The notes beneath the pieces are model-generated. The model had not been told where the DNA came from, searched no databases, and saw nothing but the letters and a program-made list of their open reading frames with translations. From positions 140,294,986 to 140,358,985 of the forward strand of contig NC_061114.1 of NCBI RefSeq assembly GCF_002878395.1: 64,000 nucleotides of DNA, given 5' to 3'. The position numbers were made by a program, and so were the translations under genes. This stretch comes from Capsicum annuum. Lineage: Eukaryota; Streptophyta; Magnoliopsida; Solanales; Solanaceae. Within the stretch, counting starts at the first letter, position 1, and every line of letters begins with the position of its first letter. Shown piece after piece: positions 9,810-20,435 of the stretch.

Positions 9810-11108
9810 ATGAGACCCACTACGCTGGGGAAAATCCCAGTTGGGAGCAAACAGGAACAAACAAAAATAGCCAGACCATTTGACACTCCGTCAACCGTAC
9901 TGAATCCGTTAAGACCATCAGTCCCTCAAAGGCCTACACTGAAATCGGAACTACAGTTACCGTTTCAAAACAAATATGTAGCTTTGGCAGAATTTCCAAA
10001 GCTTCCCTCACAAATACCAACTAGATTGGTAGATTTGAAGACTAACAAACCTTTTGATAAAGGACAATCATCAAGTTCGTTTGTTCAGTCGAAGCAGAGT
10101 TATACTATGAAGGCTCCTGAAACCTTCGCATAAGCTGTAGATCCTACAACAGGCAAAACGACTGCAACAACTCCTCCCATCAAAGAGGAATTCAAATTCA
10201 TTATCACTCAGGTAATGCTAGTTCTTGCCCTCGATAAAGAGTATGAAGGATATCCACTAGACCAGATAATAAAGCCAGTCTACAATGTTAAAAACTTTGT
10301 GGATACGGAGAATCCGCTCAAAACAAGAAGATACTATGAAGCTATCCTTGTGGACACCGACTCTATCAAAGTCGAACATTCCATGAATGAAAGGAAACCA
10401 GAATACATCAACTATTCTAGGTTCACCATCAAAAGGATATTAACACCTTTCATCTGGTTTGTAGATCACCTACATACCCCAATTGCTTTATCGATGCCTC
10501 ACAGGCCTCAAACGTATAATTGGTATGATTACAAGTCTGCATGGTTTAATTTTTTATATGTCAGACCAGGGTATACCTGGTTTATTAAATATTGTCTGGC
10601 CATGGTAGAAGCTATTATCCCTAGATGGTTCTACGAATGGTGGATCTATTTTGGAGGAATCAAAGAAATCCTCCCCCTACAATTCATTAACAGGTTCATT
10701 GATTTCTGTTCAAAAGAAGGGTGTGTAACCCTCCCAGAGCACATTCAAATGTGCAAATTCTTTTTCATACATTATGTCTTGGAACTTTGCTAAAGAAGAA
10801 CAGGATCGTATCAAATATTTATCCAAAGTGATAAGAGTCAAAGGATAGACTCCCAAGCCAGTAGCGCCAAAAACGCCGGATAAAGAAAAGACAGCTTCAA
10901 CAGTCTCACCTCCAAACAGTCTTCACAAAATAAGAAGGCACTAAAGAAAAAATTGAAGAAGGCTTTGCATGATATGGAAAGCCAAGAAACTAATGAAGAA
11001 GAAGTCTTACAGCTTCTCGAAGAAGCTTCTTCCACAGGAAGTAGTGATAATAATAGAGATATGCTAAATCCCAAAGGAATAGCTATGGCCTATATGGACC
11101 CCTATTAA
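9810..11108 (+). pseudogene. Unrecognised C-terminal region of the pararetrovirus polyprotein, copy B
   Basis: It follows RNase H in the same frame with no stop in between, starting near an ATG at 9,810 and ending with TAA at 11,106-11,108. Stops at 10,131, 10,791 and about 10,881 split it. The first part (9,810-10,133) is proline/lysine-rich linker. The middle (10,215-10,793) is a compact domain rich in Trp, Tyr and Phe, with several W/Y-F pairs between residues about 105 and 165 of that piece. The end has a lysine-rich run, then an acidic, possibly coiled-coil tail. By position it could stand in for the translational transactivator / inclusion-body protein or the second ORF of relatives. 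I see no motif that proves this. It is absent from copies A and C within this window. Confidence 0.6.
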
Positions 11109-11347
11109 GAATAGGGAAATGACCCTTCAAAAAGGTAGAGGTTCAAAGAACCGGAATTGCTTTTTTGAAAGGGCATTCCACTGTTCCTAATGGGAATCTT
11201 ATAGACAAGCTTTTCAAAAAGCAAAGCACTCAGCTTTTCAAAAAGCAAAAGCACTCAACTACCTTTACAAAAGGACTGTCGGTTACTAAGACTTAATCAT
11301 AGCCTTACACTTGTACACTTTAGATGTATTTTATCTTTCACTCTTGT
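11109..11347 (+). promoter_or_regulatory. Putative upstream promoter region of the pararetrovirus
   Basis: This non-coding stretch lies between the end of the polyprotein frame and the TATA box. It contains a 24-25 bp tandem duplication (11,208-11,256) about 90 bp upstream of the TATA box. Pararetroviral promoters commonly carry repeated enhancer elements here, so a regulatory role is likely but inferred. Confidence 0.5.
11208..11256 (+). repeat. 24-25 bp tandem duplication in the viral promoter
   Basis: Two adjacent copies (11,208-11,231 and 11,232-11,256) both begin AGCTTTTCAAAAAGCAAA. The second has one extra A. Each half contains a short imperfect palindrome (AGCTTTT...AAAAGC). Confidence 0.85.
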
Positions 11348-11356
11348 CTATATAAG
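11348..11356 (+). promoter_or_regulatory. TATA box of the pararetrovirus pregenomic promoter
   Basis: CTATATAAG is a good match to the plant and caulimovirid TATA consensus. It lies after the end of the coding region and about 105 bp before a poly(A) signal, the usual layout for a terminally redundant pregenomic RNA. Transcription would run into copy C. Confidence 0.7.
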
Positions 11357-11452
11357 ACATGTTGTAATTCTAGAGAAGGCATCAGAAAATTTCCAACATA
11401 AGAAATATTCCGCCTGCCTAAACTCTCTTGAAATGTTTTCAGTTAAAGTTTG

Positions 11453-11458
11453 AATAAA
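11453..11458 (+). terminator. Poly(A) signal of the pararetrovirus
   Basis: AATAAA lies about 100 bp downstream of the TATA box. In this family the signal is skipped on the first pass and used on the second, giving a terminal redundancy of roughly 90 nt. That use is inferred from position. Confidence 0.6.
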
Positions 11459-11500
11459 ATCTAGTAAGTTGTTTTAATTATTTTGGTTTTAATCTTCTCG

Positions 11501-11540
11501 CATATTTCATAATTAATCCGCATATTTCATAATTAATCCT
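11501..11540 (+). repeat. 20-bp tandem duplication at the B/C junction
   Basis: Two adjacent 20-bp units of CATATTTCATAATTAATCC plus one base (11,501-11,520 and 11,521-11,540). The second abuts the point where homology between the leaders of B and C starts, so it may mark a junction or slippage site. Confidence 0.85.
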
Positions 11541-11574
11541 TTTCCCAGTTAGTCTCAAGACAATATTTTTTATA

Positions 11575-12527
11575 ATGGATTCCAACAACCATGTTAAAAT
11601 ACTATTAATCTATCATCTCAAGCAACTCAATTGCTAATATTAAAAATGATCTTCAAAACTGGAGTATTCTAGAAGAACCTTTTAAAACTATTTGTCAACT
11701 TGGTAAGTTTAGTTTTATTAAAAAACATAATATCAAGACCTCCGAGTCTAATTTTGCCATTAATAATTCCTTAGAAATTATTCAATTATTAAATGAGCAT
11801 GACATAAACAGATTTAAAAATCAGTTAATTTGTCTTCATGTTGGACTTGTTCAAGTGGATATTAAGCCACTCTTTAGACAACGTCTTGATATCCCTGTCG
11901 GTGCTATTCTAAGAGATGCCCGTCTATTGAATTTCGATGATTCTATCTTAGGAGTAATTCAAAGTAACCTCGCCGACGGCCCGTTATACTTTAATTGCTA
12001 CCTAAATTTCTCGGTGGATATTAATGATCCTAACATCATGGATATTTTAACACTTCATGCTAAAACAAAAAACATGAATAGTAAGGATAATACTAGAGAA
12101 ATAGCAATAATATACAGAGTATATTATCGGCTTATGGGTACAACCCTAGCTCCCAAAGCTAGAATCACGAGCCCTAGGGGTGTTACAACCCTCATGGAGG
12201 CAAACAAAAACAGGAGTAATATCTTTGTTCCCAAGGCCCTCGTCTGGAATGATATCATGCATAACAATGATTGGCCCTTTGATGCTACCTCTCCCTACCT
12301 ATCCGGAGAAATCACAGATCAAAAGGGTTATCCAGCACCCTGAAGGATCCATTGATTTAAAATTCCTAGGTTTTGAAGCCTCTAGAAATTCTTCATTTAG
12401 GAGATCTGTCTCGTACAGAGCTTCTACCTCCAAAAACCCAGAGGGAAGTGAAGAAAATGATAATGACAAGGGAAAAGTTAGAGGAGTTGACTTCTCTGGT
12501 CCTGTTCCCAAAGTATATTATCAGCAA
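11575..12527 (+). pseudogene. Movement protein pseudogene, copy C
   Basis: Homologous to 4,382-5,344 with the same ATG, but one A is missing within the first 20 bases of the frame and further single-base losses occur near 11,628 and 11,825. The frame is therefore broken until about 11,855. From there to about 12,290 the core of the 30K-type domain is open. A further indel near 12,290 shifts the frame, after which it continues into the coat-protein region without a stop where B has TAG. This is the best evidence in the window that movement and coat domains were once one polyprotein. Confidence 0.82.
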
Positions 12528-14865
12528 CATACTAGGGTTCAGGAATCCCTAGAACCCGAAAATCTCTATGATCTAGGTAGCCCTACAGCCTCGGACATGG
12601 AACCTCCCCCCACCATACCTCGTCAAAAAAATAGAATTGACCCAGGATTAGAGGTTATCAAATCTAATAATGAGTATACTCCAGACCTCAAAGCTCTTGA
12701 GGTCCTCTGGTATCTTCCTAAAGATGCATTAAAAAGGAAGTGGTACACCAGTACCTATTATAAAGATCAACAAAAAGAGTTTGGCAGACTCTGGATAGCT
12801 GATATGAAAAGACTTCAATACGACATTGAATTCTTTAGGTTGTTTGAATTCACTAGAAGAATGGAAAACCAAAATAAATCCCTTCAAGTTATCATTAATA
12901 AATGGTATACTCAGAGAAACAAAGTAATTGAATCAGTTACTCCTCCCCTTGAAGGAATAAAAATTCCCCATTCCAATGAAATTCTCAATGCTTCTCCCTT
13001 CAAGAAGAAGCATGATAGACCCCTATCAGCCCCTGTCAACAGATACCTAGATCGGATAGTTGAACAAAAAAACTATACTAATCAGGTCCTTCATACTATC
13101 TCCGGTCAAATAGATGATGCTAAAAGCACAAAAATTCTTTTCAGCTCACCCACTCCTGAGAAGAGTATACCAGGTCCTAGCCTAACTACCAATCCTATCT
13201 TTAAATTTCTTGAATTCTAAAAGGAGAAATTCCCTACTCTCAGCGATGACTTCAAAGTTTCAAGAAAAATCCTAGAACAAATCAATGAGAAACTCTCCAG
13301 GTTTAGCATATCTGAACGGTTTTCTACCAAAACTTACCAATGAACGGTTTTCTACCAAGAAAAACTACTACAAACGACCTTCTCCTCCAGACGTCTAATT
13401 ACCTCTCCACCTCAAATCATGATGGTAGAGGCATCATTGAATAGAATGTTGATGGATTGGCAGAACACCAAATCTATTACAAACTCCATAAAATAGGCGT
13501 CACTATTACGGCTTATAAAATCAGAGGAACTTCTGGCAAAGAAGCAGCCACCATGATTGTATCAGGATTCACTGGTATGATAAAGCATTGGTGGGACAAC
13601 TATTTCACAGATGAAGTTAAGAGCATTATCTATGAGGCCACGACCATGGAAACCATCGTTGTTAAAAGTGAAAGTAGACAAGAAACCCTGGAGCAAGTTA
13701 CAAAAGAAGACGCCTGTGCTACCCTCCTATATCATATAGCTAGACATTTAATAGGAGAACCCAAGTTATTTCAAGATAGAAGCCTTAAAATTCTTAACAA
13801 CCTTACGTGCAAGGATTTTAACAGACTTTAGGTTGTATAAAGATACCTTCTTAGTCAAAATTATGATTAGACCTAACTGTAACAATGACTTCTGGAAAGA
13901 ACGTTTCATTAGTGGTCTCCCTCCCCTGTTCGCAGACAAAGTTAGAACCAAAATCAAAGATAGGTTCGAAGGGAAAATCCCTTATGGAATTTTAACTTAT
14001 GGATACATCATAAGCTTCACCACCACCGTAGGGATAGACCTCTGCACAGACCTAAAACTTAAGAAGCAATTTAAGAGTGACAGTGCTTCCAAATACGGGT
14101 TAGGAACCTTCTGTCAAGATTTTGGATTTGCTAACCTTTCTTCTCCATCTAGTAAGAACCATACAAAAAACTCCTATAAGTCTCATAGAAAGTCCAAACC
14201 TAGAAAAGAGTCCTCCAAAAAAGAGTCTTATAAATCTAGTAGGAAAACTAGGAGAAGATCTTCTAAAAATAAGGATGTTTGCTGGACTTGCGGTAAAATT
14301 GGCCATAGAGCTTAAGATTGTAGATTTGGCAAGAAAAATAAGATCAACCAATTAGGTCTCTCTAAAGAAACCAAAGAGAAATTGTTCTCTATAATGGAAG
14401 ACTCTTCAGACTCTTCCGACACTTCCAGCTCTTCTAGTGATGATTTTAGCGATGAGGAATTTATCAACACCGCTTATGAATCCGATTGATCTCAGTCTGG
14501 CCAAGATTGTGCTTGTAATGGTACCTTCGGTACTTGCACTAAAAAGACTGTTAATGTCATCTCTGGAAAACCTAAGGAAATCCTGTTTGACATCATAGAA
14601 CACATCCAAAATGAGGAGGCTAGAAATAAATATCTTCTAGAACTCAAAAGGTTGATGCTTTCTCAAGAGAAAAAGTCCCCCAGACCTATCATCCAGCCTT
14701 TTACCATGAAACAGGTTATGTCTAGATTTGATAAACCTGCGGAACCTTCTATAGCCGATCTCAAGGGTGAAATTTCCACCCTCAAGGGAGTAATCAGAGA
14801 CCTAAAAATCAGACTCGATCGAGTTGAACTCAACATTCTTACCGAACAGGTTCTAAAAAATGTGT
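12528..14865 (+). pseudogene. Coat-protein region pseudogene, copy C
   Basis: Open pieces lie at (12,300)-13,220, 13,457-13,831, 13,833-14,315 and 14,652-14,867. A TAA at about 13,218 ends the first piece. Near 13,313-13,358 about 60 bp present in A and B are replaced by an 18-bp direct repeat. The zinc knuckle at 14,280-14,321 keeps its Cys and His residues but has a TAA between the His and the last Cys. The one-base frameshift near 13,830 is shared with B. The codon that is TGA in A and B (near 14,818) is CGA here. The region ends by truncation, not by a genuine terminus. Confidence 0.82.
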
Positions 14866-15058
14866 AAAACTCAAAATTAATAACATCCACCAGAGGTGCT
14901 TGAGAAGGACTAGAGGGGGCCGGTGGAAAACTAAGAGGGAAATTTGGAACTAAACCCCTTGACCGATATTAGACCCCATAAGCAGGATGTGTCCCAACAA
15001 TGTTATCCTCGGGTGGGATAGAGGAGATTCCATGAACTTCATATTTTCTGGGAGGCAT
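14866..15058 (-). pseudogene. Gag N-terminus of gypsy-0, truncated
   Basis: The ATG at 15,056-15,058 begins M-P-P, as in gypsy-3 (ATG at 54,926-54,928) and gypsy-1 (23,375). No conserved domain lies in so short a piece. The call rests on its position after LTR and primer site and on similarity of the surrounding leader to gypsy-3. Confidence 0.6.
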
Positions 15059-15256
15059 GATCAAAAAGGCAAACTAGAGAAAATTATAGAAGATTTCAGG
15101 ACCTTATAGTCTACAACCTGAAAGGAAAACACATGAAAGAGAAAAATTCCTAAATGCCTCATATCCTCTCCCTTATAAGTGTCGAGTGCTACACACCCTT
15201 AAAAGAGACTCTACTAGTCATGACTTTATGCAATCGCAATTTTTCATAAACCTAGG

Positions 15257-15268
15257 ACTCTCATACCA
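15257..15268 (-). other. Primer-binding site (tRNA-Met type) of gypsy-0
   Basis: On the minus strand it reads TGGTATGAGAGT, two mismatches from the plant initiator-Met site TGGTATCAGAGC, and lies just inside the LTR end. Confidence 0.7.
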
Positions 15269-15299
15269 ATCTGACATGACCTAAACTAAGGCCTAGTCG

Positions 15300-17393
15300 T
15301 GTTGGGTATCTCAAGTCGAACCAGGACTGAAACCACCCTTAATACCCCATCGTTAACCACCATACATCCCATGTCATATAAAATTTGAATATATAAAAAG
15401 ATAAAATAATAATAATTTAAAGACATTAGGTGAAATCTATAACCATAACAAACTAATCATAATCAACTGTTCAACCAATATCAATCCCGGTGCCAATACC
15501 ACTACCAATGCTAAAAGTAATACTAACATCACCCACGCCCATAGTAGTCCGACAAAACCTCTAACCAGAATCAAAGAATATCCGACTGAGACATGCCCTC
15601 AACAATGGCAGAAACTAAAACCAATTAAATAATAATAATGAAAGAAAGTTCATAGCATGAAATAGAGTCTTTTGGAGTATGAAAACCCTCCACTTCAGTC
15701 TAACTCAAAGTTATCCTCGAATACAAGTCACTAAGACAGAGGAATGATAGAATGATTGGTTCATACATCACGTTAAAATACAACGAACAAAGATAGATAG
15801 AGGAGTAGACACTAACATGTACCTCAGGGATGAAGGTAAAATAATGCCATCATTCAAAACCAAATAAAATAACCATATGTAGTCACTTATATACATATAT
15901 ATCTTACTGGGATAAGGAACAACATTAGAATGCAATTTGAAACTTTAACTTGGACTATGTAGATTTGCGTCCTAAAAATTTACCCATGGGCTATATGGGT
16001 CCAACTCTTCTTGTTGAAAGGGCCTTAACATGTTATAGCCACATAAACAGGAATGATCCAAGCCCACGTCAACCAAGATACAAATATATATCAATAGTGT
16101 GAACCATGCACATAGGTCATCAAGACCAAACCTCACATCAATAAACATGAGCTTCAAGTAGTGGTTCTCCTAAGACTTCCACCTTCCATGACTTTGCTAC
16201 ACTACCCTCTATTAAGACCATATTAAAACCAATTAGACATTTCTAACCATTTACCAAGGAGTCTTTTACTTAGGCATTAACCATTGGTATCTTCATACCA
16301 AAATTAGAGCTTGTAAATCTATTCCCTTATGCAATATAGAACCATTAAACCAAGATTTAACTCCACCATTTCCAATTAAATAAAGACCATGGATACAAGG
16401 CCTTCCTAAAACCATATGAAATCAAGCAAAACCAGTTCAAGTTCCCTTACCATTTATGCAATGCAAGGATTCCATGAGTAGTCAAATTATGTGACAAAAT
16501 AATATTCATAGGCAATTTCTTAAATAGATTGAGGGCATGCCATTATCAAAGCCAAAATAATAAAATTTAGGATTCAACCATGACCCCTCAATTAAATCAT
16601 CATTCACATACACCCATATGTGAAAAATAATAATTTAATATATGGATAATTATAATTTAAACCGTAGAAAATAATATTCAGTGATATGCATTTATACCCT
16701 TCAACCTTGGTTTCAAAACCACCATTAATGACCCATGAAAAATTCTTAAAACATATGATTTTAGTGAGTTAACAATGAGGGAATAGTACCATGCCTTAGA
16801 CATAAAGAAGTACAGAGAGAGTCACTCTTGAAAGCCCCTAATTAATTAGCTTAATGAAACCCTAGCCTTTGCTTAAATGAAGAATTTGAAAGAGCTTTTA
16901 AGTGTCTTTGATTGGGAATAACGTGTTAATGAAGTCCCACAATGTGTTTTAAGTTTTAGTATCAAAGGAAGTTAAATAGGGGAAATGTTCGAAATGCCCC
17001 CAACTTAAACTGTAAAAAGAGCACAGGTGGTTACGAGATGACTCTTTGAATCAAGATCACATAATACGACTAGTACCATTGAGTCATCACCAAGAAAGTG
17101 ATTTGGACACCCATACACTGTCCACCATACGACCCCATGATCGTCATAAATACCAGAATATATGACTGGTATGGTCTAGTCATATCTAAGATAGAAACTA
17201 AGGGAATGGGCACTGGACAACATACCTCCAAGTTGTTATCATGATAGAACCCCAATAACCATCAATCGGACACCTCTTGATTTGGGATCCCAAGACTCAT
17301 CCCACACCATATGATTCGATTGTTAAGTCATTAGTAGGATAGTAAGCCTAAAGCTGAAGAAGTTTCAAAGGGCTAAAACCCAAGTTGTTTTAT
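15300..17393 (-). repeat. LTR of gypsy-0
   Basis: It starts TGTTGGGTATC next to the primer site and ends at about 17,393. Both ends and internal stretches (e.g. a motif around 16,000 reading ATGGGCTATATGGG on the plus strand) recur in the gypsy-3 LTRs. The right edge is approximate. No gene is seen inside. Confidence 0.68.
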
Positions 17394-17734
17394 CTACATT
17401 TTAGTTTGAAATCACTTGTTCTTAAAAATATCTCCTTAATAAGTAATGATGAAAAAACTAAATATCCTCTCAAGTATTTTTCTAAAAAACTAAGTTTAAG
17501 GACTATCTTTGGATACTTACTTAGAATATCTGAATATTTTTTAAGACCAAAATAGAGTTTTTATACAAAAAAATGGTTTTTTCCTATATTTCCTAAAAAA
17601 TCTATGTGGAGATTATAAAAAATGATTTTTCAAAAATCCAAAAGTCACAATGACCGCCATATGTTGTGTGTTGTTTCTATCTGTTCAAATAAGACACGAC
17701 AACTGTTAGATCTAAGAAAATGATTTTAGGCTAG
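17394..17734. other. Unassigned AT-rich stretch
   Basis: No open frame of note and no match to another part of the window that I can see. It may be the diverged or truncated beginning of LTR-E. Confidence 0.4.
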
Positions 17735-20423
17735 GGGACCCTTGGTCCAAGTTCCAAGTTCTAAGTTCCAAGGTTCTAAAACTCACTTTGGGATTTTTGA
17801 TAAAATTTTGTTAAGATGGAACTATGGATGTGGGAGAAATTTAATAGAATCAATCTCAAATAGAAATTTGTATGGTACCATTGAGTCTGAACTATCAAAG
17901 TTAGTGCAGTAGCATAGTTCTTTTGTACGTACGGGGTTCTAAATAAATGTCGAATACCCAGTAAGTGTCCATTGGGACTTGGGTTTTTTATGGTGCAATA
18001 AAATTTCATATAGGAGACCTTTTTTTCATGATGAGTTGACTCCATTTGCGAAATGTCAAGTCTTTGTCCTTCACGGCCACAAACATCCTCTTATGTTTGT
18101 GATAAAGGGTCAATCAGACCTAATCTAATCTCTTATTCATGCTTGGGAAGGCTTCATTTAGTTTTAAATAGCCTTCTACAGTTGTTCACCGTGATAGTGG
18201 GTAGTTCCTTACATTTACTATTTCTCAATCTAATGCAATTGAGATCGAGGGGCCTCGCATTTGTAATGTGTAAACTTGGCCCTCTATATTCTTGTCTTCC
18301 CTAAAAATCCATCATTTTCTGCCCCTTTTCCACCATTATTGGACTTGTAAGCTCAAGAACTTTAGGGTAATTATTAATTGAAGATGGGAATGATTCAGGA
18401 CACATTGTTGATCATTTTTCCATTGTTATATCATAAGTTTCTGCCATTATTCTAACCTTTAATTCTTGATTTCTTGTTTCATTAGCCTTAACTCTTGGGC
18501 CTTTTTTTACCCCAATTTAGAATTTATTTGTATTTAACTTTTGAGCATGCATGCCTTGTCCTTCAATAGACCTTATGATAGATTTAATTTTGGAATTCTA
18601 TTATCGGGCCCCATGGGCCTACTTTTTACCTAATTTTAGGCTCGAAGTTTTATAAGCAATATGGGTATCAACTTGCTCGAACTCATTCCTTAGGTTCTTA
18701 CACTAGGTCTAGGTTGACATAGACTTGAGTGCATATTTTTTTAATTTCATCACCTTCAGGGAGGGCAGTAGCTAATCTTGTACCACTTGAGACTGAATTT
18801 TATAAATAAATGGGTTACTAATGGGATTAGGACCCCTGTATTAATGCTAGTTATGCCATGATTATGATCTCCAATTTGATTCCAGAATCAGTTCATGGTC
18901 GCTCAGTTAAGGATTATCAGGCTTCTTGATATAACTCTAATATTCCTATTTGAGCTTGGACAATGTTATCATATAGTTATAGATTATCTAGCCTCTTATT
19001 ATCATCCACTAGTTTTGGTTAAATTTTAATTCTTGTTATTGTTATTTTAATGGATTTGGTTTATGAAAGTCTTAGTTTGGGACAGGAAATGAATACCGAT
19101 ATCTTGAGTCCTTTTAGGGCCCTTTTATCTTTGAGCCACAGTGATGGAAGAAGATGGTCACCATAGGTACATACTATGAAAGCTTTTGAGATAAAGGAGT
19201 TGTATACACTTTCGTTAGGTATGGTATTGGGTTTTTTTTGTATCATTTGGTTCTTTTTATGATCTATATTATTTCACATACATCGCCTATCACCAGTATA
19301 AATGTTTCACACTTATATCTATTAGTCTTATAGGTGATGCATAAGAATAGGTGGTCTAGGTGGTGCTTCTTGTTTTCTAAATGATTGATACCATCTTAGC
19401 CTATGAGTGCTTAATTAGGTTATTGTTTGTCTGGGTTAGTCAATTATAATAGTGCTTGGTTATTACAGTATTATTCATGGTACGTTTGTTATAGACTTAC
19501 ACCATAGGTTGTTGGTATGTTTTTGATCCTTTTTTCTCTTATTATGATGAGCTTTATGATTATTCATATTTTAGTTAGAGACAGATTATGCTAGAGTTAG
19601 CTCCACTAGTTAGTTATCTTCCTCGAGATGTTAAGCTAGTTCCTTTTGAGTTAGCACTTTTAGCTATTTTTTTGATACATGTATGGTTTCCTTCATAACA
19701 TTATTATATGTATATATACCCTTTGTTCATATTACTATCATATATCTCTTGTATATATTTTCATTCATACCTTTATTGTATATCATATATCTCATTCTTC
19801 ACTATACTATCATACATTGATTAGCTACTTACTAGCATAATTTCGTCCCTATTTACTTATAGGGTATGATAGTTTATCTTTACTTCTCCTTAAGTTTCTA
19901 TTATATCTCATCTGTTAGATAGTTGTCTCTAATATTATTCCATCTTTACATATTATATATACTTATATTATCTTTGAAGCCCAGTCAAACGATGCCTACT
20001 AAGTACCTCATGTTGGTACTCATACTAAATTATGCACCCTATTGATCATTGTATGAGTTCTTGACGCTAACGTGTGCATTGTGCAGAACTGCCATGGATT
20101 GGAGATTCAAGGTGAGCTCCTGATGTTTGAAGTTGTTCCTGCTGCTTCTCTTATTATTAGACTGATCTCTACTTTTTTATTTCAGAGATGACTTGATATA
20201 TTTTTACTTTGTATTTTAATTTTTACTCCAATTATATAAGAAGTTCTTGTACTGACTTCACTAGGATTTAGGGTAAATATTAACCTCTTTTATGTATTTT
20301 TTTTATGTAATATTACTTCTATTTTCTTGTTAGTCCACCACTAGTTGTTCTAGACTATGGCTGACTTGCCTACTATTGGGTTATAGTAGGTGCCTTCATT
20401 ACCTAAAAAATCATGTCATGATA
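17735..20423 (+). repeat. Isolated gypsy LTR (LTR-E), related to the LTR at 59,180-62,577
   Basis: Stretches match LTR-D in the same order: the GGGGACCCTTGGT region (17,737 and 59,440), the GATGCCTACTAAGTACC region near 19,993 (62,170), the downstream CTGATCTC region, and the closing part. Its right end resembles the terminal part of Solanaceae gypsy LTRs. No primer site or gag follows: 12 bp later the LTR of gypsy-1 begins. It is therefore a solo or cut LTR. The left edge is uncertain (17,400-17,735). Small open frames inside look fortuitous. Confidence 0.65.
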
Positions 20424-20435
20424 GCTCTCGACTTA

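Larger units (their letters stand above)
4348..11540 (+). mobile_element. Endogenous pararetrovirus copy B, near genome-length
   Basis: One complete pass through a caulimovirid-type genome on the plus strand: movement protein, coat protein, protease, reverse transcriptase, RNase H, an unrecognised C-terminal region, then a promoter and poly(A) signal. The movement protein start at 4,382 and the equivalent start in copy C at 11,575 are 7,193 bp apart, close to the genome size of this family. The whole region from about 6,700 to 11,108 lies in one reading frame, interrupted by stops, so the ancestor probably encoded a long polyprotein. The copy is inactive. It has at least a dozen in-frame stops, a one-base frameshift near 6,690, and a changed RT active site. 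Confidence 0.88.
11541..14865 (+). mobile_element. Endogenous pararetrovirus copy C, truncated
   Basis: Copy C follows B head-to-tail on the plus strand. It matches B from the short leader at 4,350 to about 7,730 and stops at about 14,865, just before the protease. The next base onward is gypsy gag on the other strand. It has more small indels than A or B in the movement and coat regions. Confidence 0.86.
14866..17393 (-). mobile_element. Ty3/gypsy fragment (gypsy-0): 5' LTR, primer site and gag start
   Basis: On the minus strand this reads LTR (15,300-17,393), primer-binding site (15,257-15,268), leader, then gag ATG at 15,056-15,058. Only about 190 bp of gag remain before the junction with pararetrovirus copy C at 14,865. 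The LTR, leader and gag start resemble those of gypsy-3 (54,770-57,451), so the two belong to related families. The rest of gypsy-0 is either deleted or lies beyond the virus cluster, outside the window. Confidence 0.75.

Noticed and set aside
10838..11074. Minus-strand open frame rich in Ser/Leu opposite the viral C-terminal tail
   Set aside because: It is the antisense of the lysine-rich and acidic tail, which explains its composition. No start context or family match.
1..14865. An active or episomal virus at this locus
   Set aside because: Every copy has stops, frameshifts or truncation and the cluster is embedded in host retroelements, so it is an old integrated relic.
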